The notes below the pieces were generated by a model. That model saw only the letters and a list, made by a program, of their open reading frames with translations. It was not told the DNA's origin and made no database searches. A DNA stretch of 64,000 nucleotides from Trochalopteron elliotii (lineage: Eukaryota; Chordata; Aves; Passeriformes; Leiothrichidae): positions 3,000,936 through 3,064,935 of the forward strand of contig JANPWX010000653.1 of NCBI GenBank assembly GCA_024734555.1, read 5' to 3'. The position numbers and the translations under genes are program-made. Each line of letters starts with the position of its first letter. Positions within the stretch are counted from its first letter, which is position 1. Positions 37,734-49,257 of this stretch are shown one piece after another.

Positions 37734-37739
37734 ACAGAG
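37734..37739. repeat. Target-site duplication, left copy (ACAGAG)
   Basis: ACAGAG directly precedes the TG that opens the LTR and is matched by ACAGAG directly after the closing CA. A 6-bp duplication is typical of alpha/beta-retrovirus-like (ERVK-type) integrases. Confidence 0.75.
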
Positions 37740-37752
37740 TGTTGCAGTATGT

Positions 37753-37782
37753 TTTTATTCCCAATTGGGATTGGGAATAAAA
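37753..37782. repeat. 13-bp perfect hairpin inside LTR U3
   Basis: TTTTATTCCCAAT (37753-37765) pairs perfectly with ATTGGGAATAAAA (37770-37782) around a TGGG loop, 13 bases inside the left LTR end. Confidence 0.9.
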
Positions 37783-38093
37783 TGGTATTGTTAAATCAGT
37801 CCAAGTTGCATTCTCCCGTCTAGTTGTCCATCTTGACTTGAGACCATGCCCCTTGTTACAGAATGTTCCTTGTCCCTCCTCCTACCAAGCTGTCAATCCT
37901 GCCTTGTCCCAACTCCTTATTTTGGAAATCCCCTGGAAATCCCTTGTTCCTGGAAGCCCCATTGGTTTGATTGAACTGTTCTCCTTCCCCTGTGCCTTCT
38001 CATTTGTTCAAGTATTGTAAACCCCGCCTTGTGCTCCTCCTCAGTCCTTTCCCTATTGGTCAAAAAATTGTACCTGCCCCCTAGAACCTCCCC

Positions 38094-38102
38094 TAAATAA
38101 AA
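38094..38102 (+). promoter_or_regulatory. LTR TATA-like box
   Basis: TAAATAAAA about 35 bases downstream of an inverted CCAAT box (38055-38059) within the LTR. Predicted start of transcription is roughly 25-30 bases further on. Confidence 0.6.
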
Positions 38103-38152
38103 GTCCCTGCACACCCAGGTTCACCGTCTTTTGTCCCTGGACTCTCCTTATT

Positions 38153-38158
38153 AATAAA
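38153..38158 (+). terminator. LTR polyadenylation signal
   Basis: AATAAA in TTATTAATAAACCTC, about 50 bases after the TATA-like box and upstream of the U5 segment, as expected for a retroviral R region. Confidence 0.65.
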
Positions 38159-38328
38159 CCTCTTTGGAAATCATATGAAAGACCTCTCCCTCGTCCATGC
38201 TTCTACCTGTGCCTCAGTACATCATAGTGCCATAGAGCCTATGCCCAGGTGTACCTCAGATCACTTCTGAGAACAGCCCACTCTCAGCACGTTGTCGGGG
38301 GCTGGCGGGTGAATCCAGCACTGCGTCA

Positions 38329-38334
38329 ACAGAG
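38329..38334. repeat. Target-site duplication, right copy (ACAGAG)
   Basis: Matches 37734-37739 exactly and immediately follows the terminal CA of the LTR. Confidence 0.75.
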
Positions 38335-39170
38335 GACAGACATAAAAATGGACAGACACTTCATGAAGCTTTCAAGTACAAAGAAATATAATTTTCCCTT
38401 TTCTGCAGTAATTTTATACCTCTTGCTCTGAAATGTGAAAGAATATTGGAAAAGTCAGGTTTATGTTCTTTACTGAAAGCAAAATGAGAAGTGGGCAAAG
38501 AAAGAAAGTGATGATGGAGAGAACACCTGTATAAACAACCACTATGACTTGGAAACTGCTTATGTGCAGACATTTGCATATGCTCTGATACCTTGCAGAT
38601 ATGAAATTGAGACAATGCATATAAAGGCATCCACTTTAAGCTTGCGTACCTAAAGCTTCTCAGGCTCATTTTCCCTGATCTCCTTATTTGTGATTTATTT
38701 CTGAAGATTAAATTAAGTTTTTAAGTAAACAGTTGCAGTGTAACAAGCTAATCTGGGAACTATGTAACTCATTTCTCACTCTTATAGATAGGAAAAATAT
38801 TCAATTAGTATTCTGTCCATGTTAATTTTTAATTTAAAGCCTTTAACCAAAGTACAATGGACTTTTGACATATAAATATTAAAAATTAAATTTCCTGAGT
38901 TCATTATCTGATAATTAGAACTAAATAACATCTTAACTGAGAGACAAACCCCACGCAAAGCAAGTCAGTTCCATTTAAGATTCCATTAGAAAAGTGTTTG
39001 AGCTAGTATGTAATGGACCATAAAATTTAATTTGGAAATGATATTACCAAAAATGATGGAACGATACCAGTCACAAAAGGACATGTAGGCAGCCCTCATC
39101 TTTTCATTTGGTGTGATGTTCTTCTATTGATTCTGTAGAATCAGAAAGGAATTACTTAATATTGCACAGA
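38335..39170. other. Non-coding AT-rich DNA
   Basis: No gene recognised. 38690-39060 is unique and AT-rich and may belong to the following CNE-like block. Confidence 0.5.
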
Positions 39171-39174
39171 ATAA

Positions 39175-39560
39175 CATATGTAGGGTTTTTCTCCTTTTCT
39201 CCAGCGCCTCGGTATTTAAAAGTCAGAATTGACCAGTGTAGCTCCATGTAATTACAAAGATTTCCTTATCTTAGCCTATTTGCTGAAGTCATCCTAAAGA
39301 AAGGGTCCCCTAATCCATTGGCTGTCTCATATCTCATTTACATTGGTGGTAATCCCCATCCTATCTCAGCGTTTAGGTAATGACTTTGGGATTAAATTGC
39401 ACTCCTTGCAATTCTTTACTTTCAAATCTCTACAACATATCAGCGGGCCCAGCTGAATGGGGCTGTCAGAGGGCTGCAAATGCAGCCAGGGAGGTAAGGC
39501 CTCCGACTTCAAAGTGAAATTAACTTTCTCCATAATAAGACCTTAAGAAAAGAAAATCTT
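39175..39560. promoter_or_regulatory. CNE-like block with acceptor-like site
   Basis: Starts with an acceptor-like CTCCTTTTCTCCAG (AG at 39203-39204), then CGCCTCGGTATTTAAAAGTC, CCATTGGCTGTCTCATATC, TTTACATTGGTGGTAATCCC and ATCAGCGGGCCCAGCTGAATG. It is unique, keeps several CpGs and has no long open frame. It resembles a conserved regulatory element, and the acceptor could belong to a non-coding exon. Not tested. Confidence 0.4.
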
Positions 39561-42499
39561 GACTCTATGTTACAAAGTATTTTGGGATGCTATAAAAAGA
39601 TGCTGGGATTGAGTTATACTGAGCTCTCTAAACACGCATATTTAGCTATTTTTGCTGCATTTATAGCTAAGGTGGGTTTAGTAAGTGATGTGCAATAGCT
39701 ATCAGCTGAAAAGACCTGCAAATGTTGGGTGTATCTTTAATTTTGCTTTTTGAAAAACTCTGAATCTTACTGCTCTAAGCCACTGGGACCACAGCTGTAA
39801 ATTTTATTTCATTTTTCACATTCGATGAGAAAAAAATCTGTTTGTTATGGCCTAATACTGAAAATGAAAATCAATTGATTGGAAAATTAACAACTTAGTC
39901 CCAAATTCAAGTGGATATCTAATTTCTAATTTTAACCATAGGAATAATTTCACTGAAATGACAGAGGAGTGAAATGCATTCAAAATTAAGTATATATTTA
40001 AATGTTACTTGGTTTAAATCTTGTTAAATTTAGGCTTCAATAAGAATTTTTTTATGAGTCATCTTTTTTATCTGTTGCAATAAACCACACTTGTGTAAAT
40101 TACATACCTATATTGGTGGGGAAGCTAAATTATATATATCATTACAATTATGTTATGAATATTAATATAATAGTGACATGTCCAGGTGTTGCTGCATAAA
40201 CTCTGTTACAGAAAAGTATTTTTATCTGCTGAACTTAATATTTCTAAGTCCTTAAGCCACTTTGCTTTGCAAAAATCTATTTATTCACATTGCATCTTTT
40301 AAACTTCAGCTGTTTCCAAGATGGGGAGAACACCTTGTTTTGTCAGATTAAGAGCATCCTTTCAGCTGATTCACCAGGGTGCTGTAATGCACTAGATATC
40401 ACATGAGAGACCTGACTTTTAGCTGGATGGAATCCATTTAGATGGATTGTGATGCAGCAGAGAAGGCTGTGGTTCTTTGGCCAAGGCATCAGTTTGATCA
40501 TTTCAGGGGAAGTTTGCCAGAAATTCCAAGAAAATCTGCCATAGGGCCTCTTTTATTCTCTTTAATTAACCACTTGAACATAACAATAGCCTTACAATGT
40601 GATAGTGAATTCACTCCTGGAAATATTATTTTAAATCATCACTTTTCAGCAACTCAGTGTTGACTAGGAATCCCAGACACATTGTTTAAAAACTAATTCT
40701 TTAAATATCAAATCAAATTTTTGCCATACACACTGCTTAGAGGCAGCATTAACAAACACCACAGGTAATTACTAAGCAGTTACATTCCATCAAGACAACA
40801 CAGAGAGACAATGCAAGGAATTTAATAGCAAGCACTATTAAAATTTAATTAAATTTATCCTTGTTTACACTCTTGGTATTTTTACAACAGCCTGTAACCC
40901 CTGTGCTGAGGTTTCTGAAATTTGTGACTGTCATAGATTCCGTGCTGTAAACAGGGCTAAGTAGCCCTGATGTCACACCACCAGTGTGGCACCTTAACCC
41001 CACACAGATACCATGAGGAGCTGGAGCATGGCATAAACTCTGAAGGGGAGATTTTGCATTCTCTACCAGCCCCTTGCAATGGCATTTCTTACCTGGAAAA
41101 GGGAGAGGATTTGTCATCCCAATGCACCAGGAGAAGGAAGTGCTTCGCTTTGAAGGGAAGCTGTATTCTCTGATGGTTGCCAGGACCTGGGCTGGTTGGT
41201 CAGGAGCTGGGCAAGCTGCAGGGCATCTATGGGTTATAAGATCATTAATGCTGAATTAACTGTGTGCTTCCAGAACTTCAAAGATATATGAACATCAGCC
41301 CCCCATATCTAGAACAAAAATATTCAAGGTTTTGATGTTTACATGCTTTCGAAGAGTATGTCCTTTACCTGGCATAAAGATCACCTTCCCACTGTGAAAT
41401 AAAGGCAGAGTTTAAGTGTTTAAGCTCATCTTACCAGCTGTTGTAAAACTAAGCTCACACATGTTTACTAGAATGGTGAATATTTGCAAGTCGAGCAATT
41501 TTTTTTTTGAGCAAATAACGTTTGAAAGCAAATTGTTCAAAGGCACGCCTAAGACAATGTGCAAAGGCAACCATCACTTCTGCTGCAAACCCTGGAGATA
41601 ACAGAAAGCATTAAGCACATAATGCCTCAAGAGTACTGTTCTATGAGTGTTTAGCCCATCTCACATGTCTCCTTGCAGCCTTTTTCATACTCCTGGCTCT
41701 GTGGTTCAGCTCAGTTGTATCCAGTGATGAGTGATAATTGGAAGCCCTCCTCCTGCCATTCTCCAGGATGATACAGAAATTAATTCTTGTACACTGTGCA
41801 TTGCATACACCAAAGGAAGTTGACCCTATCAATTTACATACACTATAGGGGCCTGCTATCACACTGCAGCCAGCAAACAGCTTCTCTTATCTAGGAAAGA
41901 CCCTCATTTGTTATTTCTTGCTGAATACACCCACTCCCATTATTTCTGTAATTCTTTGCAATAATAGACCTTACCCTAATGAAACCCGCATTATGAGAAG
42001 GTTATAGTCCTGACCCAAAGACGATTAGCTCTGTGCTCTGTTATTACTACATATGTAATTGTATAATTGATTTTAAAATTTACTTTTGTGTCCCCAAACC
42101 ATAAAGTGAACAGCCCATTAAGGGGGAGAAATATAATTAATATATCTATTAAAGAGGAGCAGGATATTATTGCAATTTTAGGAATATGCAGTAAGTGTCC
42201 ACATAAAACTAAGTAAGAAATACAAAAGTTGAGATTCTCTTCATACTTCACTTGAGGTAACATATGCAAAGCATATGACTTTTCAGTGTGCAACAAACTC
42301 AAGCTCAGACACAGATCTGGTGTGTCTGGTAGGTTGGGGTCTAATTTTATACACAGCTCTGTGAAGCCAAGGGTAGTATTATGCAGTCCTGGGCCTTTGT
42401 TAGTCTATGCTAATGAAGCCATGAAAATCTTTGTTTCCACATTATTTACTTCTGTGCATATGCTTTACAATGCATCAAACAAAATGCAAAGGTTATTCC
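39561..42499. other. Non-coding DNA, no gene recognised
   Basis: 39780-40200 and 41330-41640 are unique AT-rich stretches that could contain further conserved elements. No repeat family or coding frame recognised. Confidence 0.45.
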
Positions 42500-42725
42500 T
42501 CTCAGTCAATAAGACACATGCCAGATAATTGACAGCTCATGTTTCAATAACAAAATCTAAATAAATAAAAACATACACAATGAGCACCATATATTTTAAA
42601 CTCAAGATTACTTTTCCCTCGTTTGCACCTAGTCCTTAATGTCTAATTAACTGACAGCTTCCTGTCATCTAAAGCAATTTGAGGCACACAGAGCCCTGCG
42701 TTGTCTCAGCTGTTAAGGTGGAGAC
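42500..42725. promoter_or_regulatory. CNE-like block
   Basis: Unique sequence with CAGATAATTGACAGCTC (TGACAG, TALE/MEIS-type), GTCTAATTAACTGACAGC (again TAATTA plus TGACAG), TTTCAATAAC and CCCTGCGTTGTCTC. Two TAAT-plus-TGACAG pairings within 130 bases suggest HOX/MEIS-type input. Inference only. Confidence 0.4.
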
Positions 42726-43610
42726 ATTCTCTTTTCAGACCAAGCCTTGATCTGCACTAAGAACTCTGCACATGTGAGCCCACCATGAAATGTGGACTGT
42801 CACCACTCAGCAGTCCTGTTGTCACTTACACCCAAGTGGCACCTGAGACTAGACTGGAACCTGCTCAAGCCAGGGCAGTTTTTGCACTAAGAGCTCACAT
42901 TGCAGCAGAAGAGAGGAATCTGTCAGTGGGGAGGTGGGAGAGAAGAGACCTGATGGTGAACCCAGCCAGGGGCCACTTCTCTGTTCTTCTCCACAGAGCT
43001 ACACCAGGGAAATTCAGCTGGCTGGGACACACCTGACCTAGCCATATTCCTTGTGGACACACCTGGTGCCACAAATGTCATTTTGATGGCCTTCATCATA
43101 GTTTCTTGCACTCACCCTATAACAGCAGCCTAGCACCTCATGCCTGAGCTGCTGCAGCATAACAGAACAGCCAGAGCCCTCAGCAAGGGTTCACCTTCTC
43201 CAGCCAAAATGCAGACATGAGTCCCACATGTCCTCCTGATGCTGCTCCAGATGGCTTCAGGTGCCTCATGGGGTCTGGCACCAGAGCTGACAGCCACCAG
43301 AAGCTTCTCTGAGGGTGCCTGAAACAGCACCAGTCCTTGGGGTGGCTGGGTTGTGTCCCAAGCAACTTCCTGAAGAAACCAGTGACCTTCTGCCAAGAAG
43401 GCTGATGACTCTGAGAGTGACATTTATCACATCACGTCTTGGTGTTGAATGCAGGTACTGCATCTGCACTACAAAATGTGCCCTGGAGTCCAGGACCTTC
43501 CCAAAAATGCTCTGTGTTCTACACAGACAAAAGGAAACTTACAGCTCCTAAATCAGTGGAATCATTGCCAGTAACTTCTGCCTCACCTGGGTCAGACTTA
43601 AAAATATTAT
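42726..43610. other. Locally GC-richer non-coding patch
   Basis: Higher GC than its surroundings with several overlapping short frames in both orientations (for example 43130-43423 minus, 42785-43036 plus). No frame is clearly favoured, no domain is recognised and no repeat family was identified. It may be old unrecognised repeat DNA. Confidence 0.4.
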
Positions 43611-43639
43611 GTTCAGGAGTTGGAGCTTTTCTCCATTGT

Positions 43640-43860
43640 TAGACAAGTTCATATTCCCACTTGGAATTACTCATCAGAGAACCATTTTACATGGACATGC
43701 CACTATTGGATTTGTGAGATACGTTAAGGAAAAGGCAGTTGTGCAATTTGCACACAAAGTGGTTGGAATTGATCTAAAACAAACCTTTAACTTTCAAACT
43801 GGTTTAAGTGGGGAAAGGACCATTGGATAATTACATCATTTAACACATTGATTGTCTAAA
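43640..43860. promoter_or_regulatory. CNE-like block
   Basis: Unique sequence with TTGGAATTACTCATCAGAG, GATAATTACATCATTTAACAC and a Myb-like/TTAAGG segment. A 73-codon plus frame (43609-43830) covers it and looks fairly protein-like, but no family is recognised. A regulatory reading is as likely as a coding one. Confidence 0.3.
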
Positions 43861-44479
43861 AGTCAATTCTAATGATTTCAGAAATAGAGGGTATTGTGCT
43901 TTCCTCATTTTTAAGGAAAGATTTTTGCTCAGTGCAGAGGAGTAAATCGTGAATTTTTTAAAAGAGACAATGTAGAAGAGCTGCAGAAAACAAAAGTTTC
44001 ATTATGCCAAACAAGGCTAATTTCACAAAAGGCAAAAAAAATCAATGGGACACAATTAAACTGGGTGCATCTCCCCTTACAGTACAACAAAGTATAAGAT
44101 ATCTAAATGATTTGTGTGTATTCAGAATATAGAATTCAAGAAGTAGTTTGTATCATTAGTCTAACCACATCTATTTTACTTTGAAGTTATACATCCTCTC
44201 TGTTATGTTGGGTCAGTGTGACTTGATCATTAATTAAAAGGTGTCATAGTCCAAACCCTAAGATTAAATTTTCTTTTTTTTTCATGGTTACTTGTACAAT
44301 ACTGTCTTTCTCTATCAATCAGAACACAAAATACACGATCATGTAAAAGGACACTGATGTTTTGTATTGATGTAAGTCTTCAGGCCATTGGAGGGCAAGC
44401 TCTTCCTTTTATTCAGAAGACAAGCCAAGTGGGATTCTTTGAACATACATTGGAAAACTGAATTTTAGATCTCAAGACA
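43861..44479. other. Non-coding DNA
   Basis: AT-rich unique sequence, nothing recognised. Confidence 0.5.
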
Positions 44480-44720
44480 CTTAGAACCTACTGTAAGAAA
44501 AGTTGCATTCATTTAACTGAGGGAAGGCTCTTAAATCAATTTCATCACACCACTGCAAATCCACGTGGACAATATTAAATCAATTTGAGCCCGGCTTATT
44601 TCACTTTGGTTTAATTCAGAAAGGAATCCATTTAAGCTGAAGCAATATATGCAAGGTTTACATTTGTGTAAGATTTTGCACAAAGGCATTTGGAATAGTT
44701 TAAGCAAATCAACTTGGGAA
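44480..44720. promoter_or_regulatory. CNE-like block
   Basis: TTAAATCAATTTCATC and ATTAAATCAATTTGAGCCCG are near-repeats of one motif (TTAAATCAATTT, at 44531 and 44575, about 44 bases apart), accompanied by AATCCACGTGGAC (E-box CACGTG) and TTGGTTTAATTCAG. The spaced motif pair and E-box suggest a transcription-factor platform. Confidence 0.35.
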
Positions 44721-47411
44721 GTAACTTCAGGTTCTGTCTACATTTAGAGCACTTCAACAGCACAGAAACACTGTAGGTCTGCACTTCCAATGTAGTTGTA
44801 AGGATACCAGAGAAAATTTCCTTCTTAACGGTACAGTAGTTTTATTCCCAGCAAAAAAATTGTTTTTAAGCTTAAATTCAGGTTTTCATCCCAAATTTGG
44901 AGTTGAGGGACGTCTCTACATCCTTACATCAAGAATAAGATGATGTAAAGTGGCTATTGAGTCATGCAGCCTCCTCATTCTGCCAAAGCACAGCTGAGTG
45001 GTTATCAGAGATTGACTGGGATTCTCCCAGTATTTCTAGGATGAAGTAGCATCTTACTGCAAGAAGAGCAGCAGTGACATCAATGAAACTCTTAGTATAG
45101 AGGGTACTTCTAGGACTACATAGGAATGTGAGATGTTTGGTTGTTTTTTCTATTAAAATGGTAAAATTTTTTGCAGCATAAATATGTGCCAGTTCATTTG
45201 GGGGAACAATTACCCTCCAGAGCCTGTCTCCTATGGAGTTTTACATTTTCAGACAAGCAGGCAGACACCACCACTGAAATAAATGCCTGCAGGTAGGAGA
45301 GCTTCTTTGAACCAAGGCAGGTTTTGTCAGAGTATAGTTAGACGTTCCTTTAGGTACTGGAAAAAAAAATATTCACCATTTACTTTCAGAACTTATGGCT
45401 GGGATGCTTAATGCTTTCTTTCAAAAATAATTAAGTTCCTATCAAAAATCCAGCTTTCTTGCTAGAAAATGAATTGAAACTGCCTGTTTCTAATTTGGCA
45501 GCGGGGCGTGACCTTGCTGAAGCAATCAAAAAAAAATTCAGATAAACAGAAAATAGGAGATGTTGCTTCACATCATAAGACCTTATCTCTCTTTTTGTCC
45601 ATCTTTTTGCTCTATGTATATAACTCAGAGGTTTGCATTGTTCTGACAGGGGAGGTCCTTGTGCTGTTGGCATAAAGACGAACCTCACTGTTGCTTGCAT
45701 TGCCAATCCATTTGCTTCAGGCAAAAATAAGACTGAGTTTACTTTCATAAAAAAATGTCTGTATTAAAGGCTGTGATGTGGCAGAGTAGAAAACAGAGAA
45801 GGTGTGACAGACAGTAAGAATCCTAAGGATCTCCTGCTTAAACTGTGTATAAATCCTCCTTTTGTGATATTCTTTGCCATGGACAACAGTGCTTCTGTCT
45901 CATGTTGCTGGAAAAGGTAGGTTTATTTGTAGGTTCAGTGCCATTTTCAAAGGAGCACTTTCAAAGGAGCACATCAGATGCTGAGGGAGCATCCTCACCC
46001 ATGAAGTGGCTTGAGAAGGGGGAATGACATACTCTGCACTCAGCAGTTGCTTGCAGCAGGGGTCAAGGGCTTCACTCAAAGGCACCAACTATTTCCTCTG
46101 CACCAAAAAGCATCCCTCAGACTGTACAGAAAATATGACAGTGGAGTATTTTTTCAGCTAGAGCTCAGGATCTCATCAGACAAGGTTGTTGAGAGAAGCT
46201 TAGCAGAAAGTTTCCTATCCTAATATGTGGAAGTTCTTGGCAAAAAACCCACCATGACACCATAAGTTAAAGATCCACAAGACATTCCAACTAAAAGGTT
46301 TTAATACTGCTGCCTGGTTTTTTTTGCTGGCTGACTGCAAAGCCTTTTCCAGGGGCTCAGCAGCAGCAAACTTCAGTGTCTTCAGGAGTCTGCAATTGAT
46401 AATAATGTGCCTTCAGTATTTTCTTACCTCAACCAGCTGCAAACAGTTGAGAGTCTGGCTTTGATCTGCCAGTACTGGAAATGCATCCACCTGCAATTTA
46501 GCCCATTTTGCAAAGCAAGGAGAAGACCCCTACCCACATCGTCCCCATTTGATTTTCATTCCAACCTGGACAACCTGACAGCAATGTGGCAGGAATTTGT
46601 GCACTGATGCTCCAGCCATTCTCTCTATCAATACTGAAATGTCAGTAGGAAACATGTTTGCAGAGGTGACAACATTATCTGGGTACTGACAGATTCTGTA
46701 TTGTGGATGTGGCCAATGAAACAAGCCAACAGCAGGGAAAAGGAGTAAGCTGTAAAGAGTACAGGAAAGTGGCAAATGCTACAGAAAAAGGTATTATCCC
46801 TTTTGTTCCAAATAACAAATGGAGACTGCAGAAATTCTACATTCTTCATCTTATCAATGTGGAAAAACACAGACAGTCACAGCTATTACACATAGTATTA
46901 TAGGAAGGCAAGAAGACATATATTTCTTCTGAAATTCATCAGATAACTTCAGTAAATCACATGTCAAAATATTTTTGAAAAGTGAAGGTTTGGGGAACTG
47001 TTTCCTTTGCTTATGTTAAAGCAAAAGAATGAAGAAATACATGAAATAAACTGAGATGCTTAATCATGGAGACAAAACTGAGGAAGATTATTCTGCCTTA
47101 AAAATAGAGCTGCAACTTGGAAGTGCATTTTTAGAAGTGATTTTATTACAAATTGTTCTATCAAGAAATATAATGAAAATTATGATGAAGAGTGTACATT
47201 ACTCAGTGACCAAAATGGGTATAGAGAGTCTGTAAAGGTAAGCAATTTAGCAAGAGTTGAATTGTCTTACAAAGGAAAGTTGTGATGAAACCATTCTCCT
47301 ACCATTGCTTGGCCATCAATCACTCAGAGCAGCCACTGTGTGGTGGGAGGATACGATCTGCTTCAGGCCATCAGAGAACCCAGACCCTTAAATTGGATAT
47401 TTTAGAATGTT
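44721..47411. other. Non-coding DNA, no gene recognised
   Basis: Holds a short tandem duplication at 45946-45972 (TTCAAAGGAGCAC unit, twice). Short frames only, including a 105-codon minus frame (45431-45748) with no recognisable domain. Confidence 0.5.
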
Positions 47412-47661
47412 CTAACTGTACTGGCTTGGTAAACCCAAAGATTTCTCTTTGACCATGGAGGAGTATGGATAATTGTACCAGGCCTGCCATGGGTCATTGG
47501 GTCTCTGCTCTTTGGGTGCAGGGAATGTTTCAAACTTTTTGTTCTCTTTGGAGTGTGTAGTGAAGGCTCTGTGAAACCCATTCAGCTGAGCAGGTCCTAA
47601 TAGCCAGATCCTACAAAATGTGCTAAGCACCCATGATCCAAAATACAGAGTCCCAGAAACT
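47412..47661 (-). other. Weak candidate terminal exon or retro-fragment
   Basis: On the minus strand TGGATGTTTTTCCAG (acceptor AG at 47662-47663) is followed by an open frame of about 82 codons ending in TAG at 47412-47414. The product is rich in W, F, Y and K and contains HRAFTTHSKENKKFETF and RPNDPWQAWYNYPYSS, which read like a real protein, but I recognise no family. No downstream AATAAA was seen close by. It could be chance, a terminal exon, or part of an old retroelement. Confidence 0.2.
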
Positions 47662-49257
47662 CTGGAAAAACATCCAATATAGGACTTTTGGGGGAATCAC
47701 AAAATCTTGGAAAATCTGCAAAATCAAGAACCAGGGCAGGCAAAATCCAAACCCGTCAGGATGCAGAGAAAACAACACAATTTAATGAAACAGGTAAAAT
47801 TCAGAGGAAGGAAAAGGACAGATAAACAGGGTGCTGAAAAATGTCTTAATAACGGTTAGATACCACATCCTTTTTATCATCTGAAAACTAGAACCTCTTT
47901 TGGTCTACAATTTTATCCACTCATTGGTCAAAAAAACATGAACAACAAATGCAATTACTGAAAAGCAAAAAAAAAACCCAAACCCCAAACCTAAAAGTCT
48001 CCCCAATCTTCAGCCCAACCCTCTGCAGGCTACATCACATCTGGTTCCCTCTGGTCTGAACTGGCATCTGCTTTTTCCTCTCCCCAGATACTTGCATGAA
48101 AATGTAGGATAGCTGTAACTGGAACATCACTGTGCAGCATGTGAAACCACCTTGAGACAAAAAGATATTTGTGTTTCACCTTGCAAGAGAAAGAGCTTTA
48201 TTCTAAGCCAGGTCCATCTATTTGTGCAGCTACTCAGATATCTCTAACAGCACCAGTACTTGAAATACATGGAGACAAACCTTATCTTTTGTTGTTGTTG
48301 TTGCATGGACTAAAAAAACCCAAATTCCCAAAAAACATTAATACTATCAGGGAAATTTACATTAAGAGCCATCGATAATATTTAACAGACACCTTTTAGA
48401 TAAACCCTCTCTAAGTAATGGATCTCTCCAGTTTGTATTTGCAGACAACCTGAATGCCTTTTCACACCTGAGCAAGTTCTGGGGGTGCACTTGCAAAATT
48501 AAACAGGTTTTTAATAAGGAAGAGCAGCAAAGACTGCTTGAATTTCATCTCTACTAGTTGTTGCTGGGTGGGCTGAAGAGTCATTGCTTTATTGCCCAAA
48601 ACACTTCTCCAATAAATGCAATTCAGATTAGATGCTTTCATGTGCTTGGGTTATTTTTGCAAATCAACTCCCAAAATCTTAGAAATGCAAAATCTATTAG
48701 ATAGGTTAAAAAAAACCCAAAGAAACACCACACACAGAGCTATTCTTTACACCAACCTTAGAAACACATTTGCTACTTCTCTCTGGTGAGCACCCTAGAC
48801 ATGGCAAACCTATGCATTGGCACCATCAATTATTGACACCAATGAATACTGTTGCTCACCTGAGCAGTCACAACAGGGTGAAGGAAGGCCATCATATTGT
48901 TCCTCCAGGTACTGCCCCTCGGTGCTCAAAATATCTCATCTCCCAGCCACTCATGTTGCTTGATGTGTACTGGTGTAGGATAATGTATTTCTCACAAAAG
49001 GATTTGGTGAGAGCCTGGTTGAATCAAACACAGTTTCACTCAAAGCTCAGCGTCACTGTAAAAAGAGAACCAATGACAAATATCTTTAATTATGTAGTTT
49101 TACATTTGCAATCTATATTATTGTTATTTTTGTTCTCCAGCTCTTGGAAAGCAGTGCTGCTGTTCGGGGGTGATTCCCCCCACCCTCTCCTTCCCCCCCA
49201 GGGCTTGCATATGTTTGACACTACTTGGAAAACTGACTAACAGGGTGTTCACTTTTA
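47662..49257. other. Non-coding DNA, no gene recognised
   Basis: Contains A-rich AAACCC-type tracts near 47967-47995 and 48708-48722. A 156-codon plus frame (48770-49240) has no recognisable domain. A CCAAT/TATA-like order on the minus strand near 47800-47950 is noted under findings. Confidence 0.45.

Larger units (their letters stand above)
37740..38328 (+). mobile_element. Solo endogenous retrovirus LTR (589 bp)
   Basis: The element begins TGTTGCAG and ends GCGTCA (TG...CA), flanked by ACAGAG on both sides. It contains an inverted CCAAT box (ATTGG, 38055-38059), a TATA-like TAAATAAAA (38094-38102) and a polyadenylation signal AATAAA (38153-38158) in the order U3, R, U5. No gag, pol or env frames adjoin it, so it is a solo LTR left by recombination between two LTRs. 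The 6-bp duplication points to an ERVK/alpharetrovirus-like lineage. Family naming would need a library search. Opposing short frames at 37838-38114 are shadows. Confidence 0.8.

Noticed and set aside
42785..43551. Several overlapping frames in the GC-richer patch
   Set aside because: Frames in both orientations with no domain and no consistent splice pattern; GC lowers stop frequency.
48770..49240. 156-codon plus frame
   Set aside because: No recognisable family, low-complexity hydrophobic patch from T-rich DNA, no promoter or splice support.
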